Source: Dryas octopetala (lineage: Eukaryota > Streptophyta > Magnoliopsida > Rosales > Rosaceae). Taken from it: DNA of 64,000 bases. Positions 36,101 through 46,860 of the stretch are shown in pieces. Every line of letters begins with the position of its first letter. The first letter of the stretch is position 1. The position numbers were made by a program, and so were the translations under genes. The notes under the pieces are model-generated. The model made no database searches. It was given only the letters and a program-made list of their open reading frames with translations, and had not been told where the DNA came from. The stretch spans positions 25,385,489 to 25,449,488 of the forward strand of contig OY992832.1 in the NCBI GenBank assembly GCA_963921425.1, given 5' to 3'.

Positions 36101-36172
36101 CAATTGATTGTGAACTTTATGACTACAGGTTGTTGAAAGACCAGCTACAATAACCTTAGCATCAACCTCATC
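36101..36172 (-). pseudogene. Captured exon of a glucosylceramide synthase-like gene
   Basis: A 72-bp open exon flanked by AG (36173-36174 inverted) and GT (36099-36100 inverted) encodes 24 residues including VIVAGLSTTCSHKVHNQL. This matches my recollection of the plant ceramide glucosyltransferase (GCS, GT21) segment that follows the donor-binding Asp. No other part of that gene was found nearby, so this is a transduplicated fragment rather than a gene. It lies antisense within the CACTA element. The identification rests on memory of the family, without a search. Confidence 0.65.
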
Positions 36173-36252
36173 CTGTAAAGGAACCATGGTAAAAGGAGTA
36201 AAGCAGTTAGACATATCATATAGGCATATATACATGCAAACATAAGGATAAT

Positions 36253-36597
36253 GAACCTGTTTGAAATCCATTAGAGGATAGATCAAACATATCATATAGA
36301 CATATCAATATCCATAACTGTAAGGAAGAAAAAAAATCAATCGTGTTTTGGGTCAAAATCTTATCATGTACAACAATTTCATATGTGCAAACATATTACA
36401 AAGACTGTTACAACATTGAACCTGTCTGAAATCCATTAGAGGATAGATCAAACATATCATATAGACATATCAATATCCATAACTGTAAGGAAGAAATAAA
36501 ATCAATCATGTTTTGGGTCAAAATCTTATCATGTACAACAATTTCATATGTGCAAACATATTACAAAGACTGTTACAACATCGAACCTGTCTGACGC
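36253..36597. repeat. 165-bp tandem duplication
   Basis: Units start with GAACCTGTYTGAAATCC at 36253 and 36418, and a third start at 36583 runs into the SDRB-like fragment. The two full copies differ at only a few sites. The duplication sits between the two captured exons. Confidence 0.92.
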
Positions 36598-36713
36598 AAG
36601 AAACTTTCTAGCTGTAGCATTCACAAGTATGTCAGCCTACCAAAATGCTGGAAAGTTGATTTCACCACTCTTTTTGCATCTTCCTTCGGAACATCCCCCT
36701 CAAAGCCAACAAC
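36590..36713 (-). pseudogene. Captured exon of peroxisomal SDRB (2,4-dienoyl-CoA reductase)
   Basis: After an AG acceptor at 36714-36715 (inverted), the frame reads VVGFEGDVPKEDAKRVV then STFQHFGRL. A one-base loss then shifts the frame, and the continuation reads DILVNATARKFLAS. This is the Rossmann-fold segment of plant SDRB/DECR, a short-chain dehydrogenase that reduces 2,4-dienoyl-CoA during peroxisomal oxidation of unsaturated fatty acids. The internal frameshift and the absence of the nucleotide-binding GxxxGxG exon and catalytic Tyr/Lys region show a non-functional captured piece. Confidence 0.78.
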
Positions 36714-36908
36714 CTGAAACAAATGAAACAAAGGAAACAAAAAAAGATAGAAAAACATAATATCCGATCTTGAGCTATATATATACGGATCCTTCAAGAA
36801 AATTTAGTAAGACAATATCAAACATGTTTAGAGTAGAAAGAAAGAGTCGTATATATGCTAATCTAATAGAATACGTCAAAAATATTCCAAGAGAAATAAA
36901 TTATGGCT

Positions 36909-36921
36909 CACACACACACGC

Positions 36922-36960
<39 letters not shown>
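36909..36960. repeat. (CA)n(TA)n microsatellite
   Basis: About 40 bp of CA repeats followed by about 14 bp of TA. Confidence 0.93.
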
Positions 36961-36961
<1 letters not shown>

Positions 36962-37053
36962 CATAAACTAACAGTTGTTACATACAACTTATTTACTGCA
37001 TTTCCAAAAATCAAACCAATGCCAAAAAAAATAGAACATGTAAAGCATTTTAC

Positions 37054-37323
37054 CTTCCAGCCTTCAGTATATAAATAATATATTTTCCTCCTTTGAGAAC
37101 TGGACTTGAGAGAAAAATGCTTTGGGTCATATATGGAGTTATGATCAAGGCCGGTCAAATGAAGGAAAAAGGAATGCTTACTTACATGTGTAATCCCACC
37201 TTCATGGCCATGTAATACATATAAGAATTCAATATTGTATTCTCTATATATAGCAGTAGTCTTGCTGTAAGAACCTATAGCTAGCATTCCAATATGGGTT
37301 GGACAAAAGGTCATTGCAGACAT
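37054..37323 (-). pseudogene. Captured WD40 fragment, WRAP53/TCAB1-like
   Basis: Two exon pieces on the minus strand. 37323-37186 encodes SAMTFCPTHIGMLAIGSYS, then TTAIYREYNIEFLYVLHGHE and GGITH, ending in a GTAAGT donor. 37100-37057 encodes YYLYTEGWK, followed by GTAAAA. The order and sequence match a WD40 blade of plant telomerase Cajal-body protein 1 (WRAP53), which guides scaRNAs and telomerase RNA. Substitutions such as TEG for the usual TGG suggest relaxed constraint. Antisense within the CACTA element. Confidence 0.75.
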
Positions 37324-37654
37324 TATTTATACATGTTCACAATAAACATGATGAGAGATGCGCACTTGTAATATTTCTTTTATTATATCATCAAAGCAGC
37401 TATTTAGAAAGCTAAACTAACAACATATACTAGTATGGTCTTCTTTATTTCCTTGAAGTGTCGAATATTGTTCAATAACCTTGTGAAGATATGCAAACAT
37501 TTTTTTTTCTAGAGAGGAGTTCTAATTAAAGAAATAGAAACAAAAAGCAAAAAGAAAAAACATAATAATTAAAGAAAACCCCAAATTACAAACCCTAACA
37601 CTAATTTTCAATAAATCTAAATCTGAGGAAATACAGATAGAGAGAAAGGGGAGA

Positions 37655-38043
37655 AGGAGAGGGAGAGGGAGAGAGAGAGAGAGAGAGAATATACCTTCAA
37701 CCAACAACGAGCTTGGCTCTTCTCCAACTGGAACCCGACCAACAACGTCCACAACGAGCCTTGAATTTATTTTCTCCAACAACGAGCTTGGCTCTTCTCG
37801 TCGTTGGGCGTAATATTTCTGGATTTGGGTTTGAGCAACCCGAAGTGGCGGTCGTCGTTCGACCCAACCTCGACCACGATTCGAGTAGTGCCGATGATGT
37901 CGCCGGCGGTGGAGAGAGAAGGAGAAAACTAATTTTGGCTTTTGATGAGATCGAGAGAAAGAGAGATAGAAAGGTGCGATGGGAGCTATTTTGGTCTTCC
38001 AGATCTGATAAGATCTCATCCATATCTTGTATAGATCCTTCTA

Positions 38044-38101
<58 letters not shown>
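37655..38101. repeat. GA microsatellites around a GC-rich unique block
   Basis: GA-rich 37655-37690 and TG/GA run 38047-38101 frame about 360 bp. The block contains a direct repeat of CAACAACGAGC(C)TTG...GCTCTTCTC (37705-37735, 37735-37765 and 37779-37800). Frames here are low-complexity and I do not call a gene. Confidence 0.6.
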
Positions 38102-38103
<2 letters not shown>

Positions 38104-38104
<1 letters not shown>

Positions 38105-38427
38105 GTAAGACCCCATATTTTTCAAGAAGTTATTTTAAATATTTTGCGAATTTATTTTAATGATTTTGGGAATTTATTTGAAATTTTAAAAGGTTTCGGT
38201 TTAAGTTTTAATTTTTGTTTTAAATTAGGCTTGACCCAGAAGTTGACTTTTAAATTGAATGAACTTTTGATTTTGACTTTGGACTCGTTAGGTAGGTCTC
38301 GAACCCACGAGTTCGTAGACACGCGGCACGCGTCAATTAGAGCTACGGTTTGGAAAGATACAGGCTTTTGAAGCGAGTGGCAAACTTGTAATTTTTACGA
38401 AAAGGGGTTTTAAATACCCAAAAGTCA

Positions 38428-38461
<34 letters not shown>

Positions 38462-41003
38462 GCGTCTCTCTCGCCCCTTACACTCGCCACCCCTATCGCC
38501 GGCGCGTGGCGGCGCGTCCGGTGGCAGCTGAGCTGGGTGTTTGGCCCAGGTTGTTCGTCTCTCTCTCTTCTTCCTCCCAGTGGCAGCGGCTAACCCAGAA
38601 ACCCAATGACGACAAAGAATTAGCGTTAGACAGAGAAGGTCTTCTCGCCGGCGATCTAACTTTTCCGGCCACGACGCGACTCCGGACTACCACAGATGGT
38701 TTCCCCTCGTCGCGGCGAGCCTCCCTGTGCTCTTCCCTAGCTCCGACGACCTCCCACGGCGGCGAATCGAAGCCACAAGGCCGATCGTCTTCTCCGGCCA
38801 GATTCGGCCATTTCCGGCGAGAATTGACCGTCGACCCAGGTATAAAAGTTGATCCTCACAACGTCCCCTCCGTGCCGGTGTAATTTGTTTACATTAATTT
38901 TCAGTTTTGAAATTTGTGCAGATTGACCACCACGGACCACCGCGGGTCCCGCCGCGTTTGGCCGTGCCGATGGCTGGAATTGTTAGTTTTTGGCCTCTGG
39001 CCAGTCACCTGAAGCCCGTGGGTGAGTTTCTGTGTGGTTTGTGTATTGTTCTAAGTCGGGCAGCCACCGTGTGTGGTGGCGGCCGCCCGTTTCGGTCGTT
39101 TTGCGGCCGTTTGTGTTTCTGATTTGTAATTGTTTGGTTGTTTGGTTTTAACAGGTTCACGGGCTCGGGAAATCTTATCCCTAATGCCGTTATGCTGCCG
39201 GATTGGAGATCCGAGCAAAGGAGCCAAGAAGGGCATTTTTGTCATTTTACGTGGCTAAACTGTGAGTGAAACTTATCGATTTTTAATGTAGAGTACCGTT
39301 AATGAATTGTCTGTTTTTGTGTGTTTGTCATCTTATGGTAAGAAGACTAAGTGTAGGATTTGGATCATGAGAATGAATAGATGAAGATTTGAGGCTAGGA
39401 AATTAATTAGAAATTATAGAGTTAGCCCGAGAATAATTGCTGGATTAGAGAAGAAATGCTTATTGTCGAGGTATATAAGTGAGGATTAAGCAATTATTAT
39501 ACAGTAGACTGTGAGTAGGGATGACAAACAAGTGAGGGGGCGTGAGTAGGAATCAGTTTCAGAGAAGGTTTCGATGTAGCTCGGGGTAGACTATGAGTAG
39601 ATCTTTGGTTTTCGAAATGTTTTGCACGTTTTATAATTCAACTCTTTTCTTGATTTAATCGAGTATGGACAGTTTCTGGAAATGGTTTTTGGTATTATTT
39701 TGGAGAAGTTTTATTAATGAATTTATGTCCTTTAGAAAATGATTTTGATCAAGCAGCTTTCACAATTTGAGAATGATTTTATTTAAGCGGATTTATGGAA
39801 AGAATTAAATTTCAGTTTTTATTTGGAGGATAGTTTTGAGATGTGGTTGATTGAGGTATACAGAAGCGGTTTCAAACCGCCATATTAGTACCCCCTTCAG
39901 CAGGTATATATTGCTCTGCACTCGCCTAGAGATGACTCGGCGGTGTACGACCAGCACTCGCTCTGCACTTGCCTAATTGGCGGTGTATGACCAGCATGAT
40001 ATTCGCTCTGCACTTGCCTAGTAGGCGGTGTACGACCAGCATGATACTCGCTCTGCACTTGCCTAGTCGGCAGTGTATGACCAGCATCACAGCAGGTATA
40101 AATTTGCTCTGCACTTACCTAGAGATGACTCGGCGGTGTATGACCAGCAGTTCCCCGGGTACTAGTGTGGCGTGAGTTTTCAGTTGTGGAGTATTTTGAG
40201 AAATGAATTTGCATCAGTAAATATTTTAAATGACATTTTCAATAAGACCTTGTGTTTTAAATCAGTTCAGATTTGATACTTCTTCGTTTGAACAATTTCA
40301 TTGTTTTTTTAGTATATCGAGGTTTATTTGAGTTGAAAGTTTTTAGCCTAAATTATTTATATACAGTTGATAATATTGATTTCAGCTTGAGAACTGTGTT
40401 ACTTTCAGAGTTTGATTTACGGTTTGAGGGGATTTAAAAATGGATTTGAAAGAAAAGATTTTGAAAATAGTTTTAAAGCTGGGGGGATTCCAAAGAGTGA
40501 GATTAGGGTGATTTCAAAGAGCGACGTGAGTGAAATTAGTTAGTTTAATTGTTTGCTGGATTTCTTGTGTGCATTTGTTTGCTAGGATTTGGTTTGGCTA
40601 GGACTTGATAAAGTGTAGGCTTGAATCTTGAGGATGGACATTGATGAATAAATTATGTATTGAGGTTAATTATTTCGTTATTTCACTCATACGAGCTCTA
40701 GTGAGCTTACCGGGTTATTTGTTTGAATGACCCGGTGTACCATGGATATGGTACAGTGTGGTTATTGGTGTTTTGCAGGTTAAGCAGGCTGAGGAGGCAG
40801 TGAGGAGAAGACGAGGTAGTGAGACCTATTTTAATTTGATTTAACTGATTTTATACAGTGAATTTTACATAAATGTTTGGGCTCACACTCTGATTTAGTT
40901 AACGTATTTATTTATTATATTAAGTGCATGGCTCATTCTTTGAAAAGAGGTTTAAAGGACCAAGTTTCAGTGTATTTTTGGGCCCTAGGATCGGGGCGTT
41001 ACA
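38104..41003 (+). mobile_element. Solo LTR of the 3.3-kb-LTR family, 2900 bp
   Basis: Begins TGTAAGACCCC and ends GGGGCGTTACA, with a perfect 5-bp duplication GATTG (38099-38103, 41004-41008). It aligns over its whole length with 13235-16552, but is diverged and lacks one 185-bp higher-order tandem unit and about 200 bp near its 3' end. The same GC-rich block (38480-39130) and tandem array (39912-40150) are present. No second LTR or internal sequence. It inserted beside the GA microsatellite at 38047-38101. Confidence 0.93.
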
Positions 41004-41015
41004 GATTGATTGATT

Positions 41016-41048
<33 letters not shown>
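41004..41048. repeat. (GATT)n(GATA)n microsatellite
   Basis: GATT units at 41004-41018 followed by about eight GATA units. Confidence 0.93.
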
Positions 41049-41049
<1 letters not shown>

Positions 41050-41280
41050 GTTGAGATGAGATGGAGCTGGTGAGAAGAACCATGGCAGCTCGGTGAAGTC
41101 AGAGGGATGTGTGTGTCTGAAGGGCTTTGACCTTCTCTGACTTAAGGCGCGATATGAATGTTTCATTAACTCATTAACGCACACCTCCGGTTTTTCCCAA
41201 ATACAAACACTTGCAAATTTTTTATATTTGTGTAACTTGCCCAACACAACGGTTTTTGTCTAATACTATTGTATTTAATA

Positions 41281-42600
41281 ATTTAGAAAAATTCATAAGA
41301 CAAAATACCATTAGATATTCTTCACATCATGTAGTTCAGTTACTTTAATAGGGTGGCCTAAATCTATAATTAAGTTGATTGTTTAACAAAAAAGTCTAGT
41401 TTCTTAAAGTGCGGGTAAAGTAAATAAACTCCAACTTGTTACTTTAATTGCATGCTCCCTAATTATCTAAGTATTTGTGATGTCGCAAAGACGACCCAAG
41501 GACTGCTCAGATTGGCAGGTGGAATCAGGCTCAGCATTGGATGCCAAGTATGGGGGACATGCATGCCCATACTCTGACTAGTGATTTTTTGTGTGTATCA
41601 AATATATATATATTCTAATATTGATGCATGATAAATTGCATATGATTTTGGATGACATTGATGTCTGGTTTTGTGATAATTGAGTTGTTGGATGACCTAG
41701 AGTAAAGGGCACAATATTGATGACTTTGGGTTTCGATCCCCTAAACCTTCGGAGGGGCTATACGATTCAATTGATAAATGTCAATTTTTGGCTTCCAGTC
41801 TAAGGTTGATAACCAGAAATGGATACTCTAACTTCCAGTTTAGATTTATACTAATAACCAGGTTGGGTGGTAGTTGGCCATAGCGAGTTAGGTCATCAGG
41901 TTTGTTTTGGAGCTCCAATTGTTTTTAATGGATGTACGAGCATGTTTTGGATTTCATTTGTTGAAGCTAATTGAAAAAATTGTGAATATGCATTGTGTTG
42001 CAAATGGATTTATACTAATGTGAGTATGTTGGAGCTCCAAATGTTTTTAATGTGAGTATATATTTATTATATTGATATTATATTTTCCAAACCTAACTAG
42101 GGGCTCCCTAGGAGGGCTTTGGTGGTGTGTGATGCTCACCCCTACTTTGGGCTCTTTATGGGCATTTCAAGTACTGTGCATGCAATTATGAGGACGTGGT
42201 TGAGGTTGAGTAAGGTACTTGTTGAGTCTGTCAAGTTGGTTGGTTTGGTTTAAATAACCATTTTTTTTTTGGGTTGGTTTATCAAATTATTGATTTATTT
42301 TATTTGTAATTAAGTTTTTCGATGTGGTTTAAACATTCTGATCCAACCCAGTTCTTAAATTATAGGCTTACGTGTTTTAGCTAGGCAACTTGGGTGTAAA
42401 ATACTCTGACGATTGAGTTTTGTACTCTCTGTCGCGTGCCTAAATGTCAAGGTGATGCATTTTATCACATACCTGGGATTTGGGACGTGACATGACGGCA
42501 CACATGTCACTTCGGGTGACACAGGGTTAGGGAGGATGGCGTCATAGCCATGCCTGTGATGAGGAGCTGCGTCTTGCCGTTAGATGTTTCCTAAGTTGCC
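41281..42600. other. Intergenic or decayed repeat
   Basis: No gene. 42466-42492 ends GGGATTTGGGACGTGACA, which looks like the 3' end of a Ty3-type LTR in plus orientation, but its start could not be found. Confidence 0.4.
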
Positions 42601-42855
42601 TGTAACACCCCAAATCTTAATGATTTTGGTTTAAAGATGTTACCAAATTAATTACTTAGTTTAGAACTAAACTTCACATTTTGCAAACACAAATGTGGAT
42701 TTAATCCACATGTTTAGTTCTATGGGAAGTTGTTTTCTTCTATATACTCTTCATGATTTAATTCACTTACTTATGCTCAATCTTGATTTTCCCCAATTTT
42801 GTTTAAGTGTTTTAAGTGATGTTCTTGGATCACATGCATGCTCATGCATGTGCAC

Positions 42856-44152
42856 TAGGGGTGTGATTTGGATTGGAAAATCCGAATCCGACCGATTCCT
42901 ATCCGAAAATTTCCAATTTTATTCCGAATCCGAAATTGCCGAATCCGAAAAATGCCGAAATCCGAAAACTCCGAAAAAAATTGGATTGGAATTGGAATGT
43001 TTATGTAAATTCCGATTCCGATCCGAATTCCGATCCAAAAAATTCCGAAATGTTCCGAAGGCATTCCGATCCAATATTTCCAAAATTATGCCAATTTATT
43101 CAATATTATATATTTTATCATTTATTTAGTATGATACATATAACATATATTTTTAAAAAGATGACTAATTCTATTAATATAAACATATGTACATTATAAA
43201 TATATGTGTATCATAATAACATAAATGGTAAGTTGGTAACACAAACACCCACATTTTTCCGTACATGTAATTACTATTTTTTTTTTTATTATTAGGGAGG
43301 AGAATTGAAGATATGGAGCAATTCTACAGTTATTCCAACTAGAATATCCCACCAGTTGTAATTACTAATTACTAAATATTTAAGCTTATTATTTTCAAAA
43401 TTTCAAACATGATATATATATATATGTGAGTAACATGTATCTACTAATGACTTTTATTCTAACAATGTTGGATGAGCTCCAAAGATTAATCCCCCACCTC
43501 TAAGATATGTGCTATTAAGCCTATTATACATTCATAGTGACATTTATTTCTCTTATATAATATGTATGTTATAATATATAATATATACCATTAAACATAC
43601 ACAATATATATCATACATAATTTATTTCTTAACATACATAATCTAGCAATGAAAAACTTGCTAAATTGCATCTTTTTTTTTTTTTCCTTCTTTTCTAGAT
43701 TTTTTTTATGGTAATGGTATGAGATGGTATGGTTCTAAATGTTATTTAAATTAATATTTTAAATTTTCTTTTTAAATTGGACATATATTTTAATTACATT
43801 TTAATATAAATATTGAAATGCATCATAATCTATTGTCTTTTAATTTTTGTTTGTTTGTTAATTTCATCATTATTCTAAAAAAAAATCCAAACATGTTCTA
43901 AAAAATATTATGAAAATGTGAAAATTTCAATTTTTTATTCGAAAATTTCAAATTTTATCCGAAAGTTCCGAAAATGTTATATTCCGAAAAATTCCGAAAA
44001 TTCCGAGAAATCCGAAAATTCCGAATCGGAATGAGATGTTGAAATTCTGATTTTTTGGAATGGAAATTGGAACATAAATTTCATTCCAAAATTTTTTGGA
44101 TTGGAATTGGAACACCCTATTTCTGATCCGATCCGGCCGAAACACACCCCTA
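42856..44152. mobile_element. Non-autonomous hAT element, 1297 bp
   Basis: Perfect 8-bp duplication ATGTGCAC (42848-42855, 44153-44160). Inverted termini TAGGGGTGTG/CACACCCCTA. Both ends carry dense clusters of TCCGAAAATTCCGAA-type words in opposite orientation (42883-43080 and 43940-44040), a subterminal array expected to bind a hAT transposase. The interior is AT-rich with no transposase. Confidence 0.9.
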
Positions 44153-44968
44153 ATGTGCACCAATGTGGTTTATACGTGAGTTGGATTAAGAAGATAAATT
44201 TGACAAAAGGAATACCAAAGGATCAAAAGTTTGACCTTTGAAACTCTAGAAGTTGACTGACCTTATTGACTAGGACGAAAGCCCTTGGTTACTTGGAGAA
44301 GTGGAAAATATAATGAACTAGGTGAGGAGTGATGTTGTTCATGATGATAGGACCGCCCCCGGATTCCACCCTGAAAACCTGGAGTGAGTCCGGTGGGATC
44401 CAATACCAAGGAAAATTCGGTAGAACCTCCTCTGAAATTGGACTAACTCATACTTATAACACCTACATAAAACACTTCTATTCCTTTCAACCACCTCTAC
44501 CACAAAACAAATGAGGGTCTCTGACCCGTTCAAAGATAAATAAAATAATGTACGTACAACTAATTTTTACAGGTTATCAGAGCCATTCTAGATTTTATAC
44601 AAATAAAAATGTAAGGGGACTCTAGCTTACGAGGTTCTCAAACGTGTTTCAATATCCCTCGACGTTCCTCTTGGCTCGATTGCTCCTACCTGGGGGAAAA
44701 TTTAAATATAAACAGACCAGACGTGAGAGAAAAATCTCGGTGAGTGGATAGGTTATGAAACGCAACATAAAAAAAATTTACTTTTCTTTTTAGGAGTTTT
44801 TTTTTTAAAAACCAATGAACTCTGAGACTTCACATCGCTCTTTGAAATCCCCCAGTTTTAAAACCCTGTCGAAACTCCTTTTTAAATAAAATCAACGATT
44901 AGTCCGCGTAAACATTTTCATCATTCAAGTAAACACAATTGTTTCTAAAAGAACTTCCATAAAACAGA

Positions 44969-45618
44969 TGTTCGTATGATTAATCGTCTGGGCATAACGA
45001 CAAGTCACACAAGGCCTAACACCATGCGGTTTGGGCCTAGACCCAAAAGACTAAGCCCTTCCTGGGCTCCTAGCCCATGATCTACTAGGCTCCGGCCCCA
45101 TAGGCTCCGGCCTCCTAAGCTCCGGCCCCATAAGCTCCGGCCCCATAGGCTCCGGCCTCCTAAGCTCCAGCCTCCAAGGCCCCGACCCGTGTCAACTCAC
45201 TCGGATCCTCGAGACCGGTGACACGTGGCGCTCCTGCAGTGCAAGTCATCACAAGGGACACGTGTCATCACCGGATTGGTTGTCACTCTTCCAAAGGTAC
45301 TATAAAAGAGGTACCTTCTTGTCACAAAAGGACAACTGAAATCATTATTATACTATTCACTCACTCTGCTCTCAGATCTCTCTGAACACTGACTTGAGCG
45401 TCGGAGAAGCTTTGGCCGGCACCACACCGGTGCCCTTCCCGCTCACTTTTGTGTACTTGCGCAGGGTGCTTTGGATATCATTCTCTCTCATTACTCACCA
45501 ATCGGACCCAGCTACCCGTTCCTGCCCCACTTCGACGTGTCGTCCTCTCAGTGGCGGGTCAACGGGCCTACGTGGTTCGACTCGACGTTGACTGCTTTAC
45601 CATTTTTGAGCATCAACA
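44969..45618 (+). repeat. 5' LTR of the octamer element
   Basis: 650 bp, with a GGCTCCGGCC(C/T)C repeat cluster at 45085-45180, two CACGTG boxes and a TATA box. Nearly identical to 46861-47495 apart from the repeat copy number and scattered single changes. Confidence 0.92.
45222..45308 (+). promoter_or_regulatory. LTR promoter: two CACGTG G-boxes and TATA box
   Basis: CACGTG at 45222-45227 and 45259-45264 lies about 80 and 40 bp upstream of TATAAAAG (45301-45308). The same layout recurs in the 3' LTR. G-boxes bind bZIP/bHLH factors in light, ABA and stress responses; actual inducibility is inference. Confidence 0.7.
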
Positions 45619-45640
45619 GTTTGGCGCCGTCTGTGGGAAA
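45619..45640 (+). other. Primer binding site, Tat-like
   Basis: TTTGGCGCCGTCTGTGGGAA directly after the 5' LTR. The same kind of site, diverged and inverted, occurs at 59769-59788. Confidence 0.8.
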
Positions 45641-45699
45641 CGTTACAACTTTTCCCCAATGAATTCTCTACCCTCAGTTGAGGTGCAAAAAAAACCTTC

Positions 45700-46091
45700 C
45701 GAGCCTCCGAGCTTCCGAGCTTCCTATCTTCCGAGCTTCTGAGCTTCCTAGCTTCCGAGCTTCCGAGCTTCCGAGCTTCCGAGCTTTCAAGCTTCCGAGC
45801 TTCCGAGCTTCCGAGCTTCCGAGCTTCCGAGCTCCCGAGCTTCCGAGCTTCCTAGCTTCCAAGCTTCCGAGCTCCCGAGCTTCCGAGCTTCCGAGCTCCC
45901 GAGCTTCCGAGCTTCCGAGCTTCCGAGCTTCCGAGCTTCCGAGTTTCCGAGCTTCCGAGCTTCCGAGCTCCCGAGCTTCCGAGCTTCCGAGCTCCCGAGC
46001 TTCCGAGCTTCCTAGCTTCCTAGCTTCCGAGCTTCCGAGTTTCCGAGCTTCCTAGCTTCCGAGCTTCCGAGCTCCCGAGCTTCCGAGCTTC
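45700..46091 (+). repeat. GCTTCCGA octamer tandem array, cut by a gap
   Basis: About 49 units of 8 bp, with recurrent variants CTCCCGAG and CTTCCTAG. Because 24 bp is three units, every frame repeats an 8-residue peptide, so long frames on both strands are repeat artefacts. The array runs directly into the N gap and its true length is unknown. Confidence 0.95.
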
Positions 46092-46291
46092 NNNNNNNNN
46101 NNNNNNNNNNNNNNNNNNNNNNNNNNNNNNNNNNNNNNNNNNNNNNNNNNNNNNNNNNNNNNNNNNNNNNNNNNNNNNNNNNNNNNNNNNNNNNNNNNNN
46201 NNNNNNNNNNNNNNNNNNNNNNNNNNNNNNNNNNNNNNNNNNNNNNNNNNNNNNNNNNNNNNNNNNNNNNNNNNNNNNNNNNNNNNNNNNN
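46092..46291. other. Assembly gap, 200 N
   Basis: Exactly 200 unknown bases, probably a placeholder of arbitrary size, placed at the end of the octamer array. Confidence 0.98.
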
Positions 46292-46860
46292 GCACAAGCA
46301 CTCCGGCCCGAGCCCTTCCTTCCGACCCGAGCTCCTCCGCCCGACCCTCTTCCCTCCGACCCGAGCACTGCGCACCAGCAGCAATCCGAGCCGAGCCCTC
46401 CCTCCTCTTCCTCTGTTTTTTCTTTTTTTCCGCCCCTTGCAGTTCACGTGGGTACACCTCTATTTCACAGCCTCTCTCTCTCCACAATACATCTACAGTA
46501 ACAAATGTGAGATATGGGGTAGGTCTTTTATACCTGAGCTACACTACTTAATCCCAGATTCTGATTTACAGAGGGCAACATCCCACCAGTACATTGAACG
46601 GGGTTCACTGGGTTTTTTGCGAAGCGTCTACTGCTCGGAATACAGGGTGATCAGCGATTCAAAAAAAAAAAAAAAAAGCGACGTATGTAACCCCCAAGCT
46701 TTCCTACAGTACAGCTTTTCTTGCTAAGGAACTTGGGGGACTTCTAGACAGTAGCTTACGCAGGAACAGGTGTGTGGTTACTTGTCGTTCTGCTCGGACT
46801 CTTTTGTGTACAAAGTTCCCAACCAAGAAGTATCTTTTGCTCGGAAACTTGGGGGACTCC

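Larger units (their letters stand above)
33243..41280. mobile_element. CACTA (CMC) transposon carrying host gene fragments; 3' end not found
   Basis: Starts CACTACTACAAAAAAC, the classic CACTA terminus, followed by about 700 bp (33260-33960) of subterminal ACAACGGTTTTA and inverted AACCGTTGT motifs, the usual transposase-binding array. The interior holds antisense fragments resembling glucosylceramide synthase, SDRB and WRAP53, GA/CA microsatellites and an inserted solo LTR (38104-41003). One more subterminal-like hairpin (ACAACGGTTTTTGTC, 41247-41273) lies near the presumed other end, but the terminal TAGTG and its 3-bp duplication were not identified, so 41280 is approximate. No transposase domain was seen: non-autonomous. 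Confidence 0.7.

Noticed and set aside
37522-38125. Frames in the GA-rich region near the solo LTR
   Set aside because: They are mostly low-complexity translation of (GA)n/(CT)n and short direct repeats.
41225-41280. 3' terminus of the first CACTA
   Set aside because: Only a subterminal-like hairpin is visible. No TAGTG end with an ACA duplication was found, so the boundary is left approximate.
44565-44585. TTACAGGTTATCAGAGCC resembling an LTR end plus Met-tRNA primer site
   Set aside because: It lies inside the minus-orientation solo LTR defined by the CATGA duplication, has an imperfect TGGTATC start, and is not followed by retrotransposon internal sequence.
45678-46491. Long frames with repeated SELPSFRA-type peptide
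   Set aside because: An octamer array gives periodic peptides in every frame on both strands, and some frames run through the N gap.
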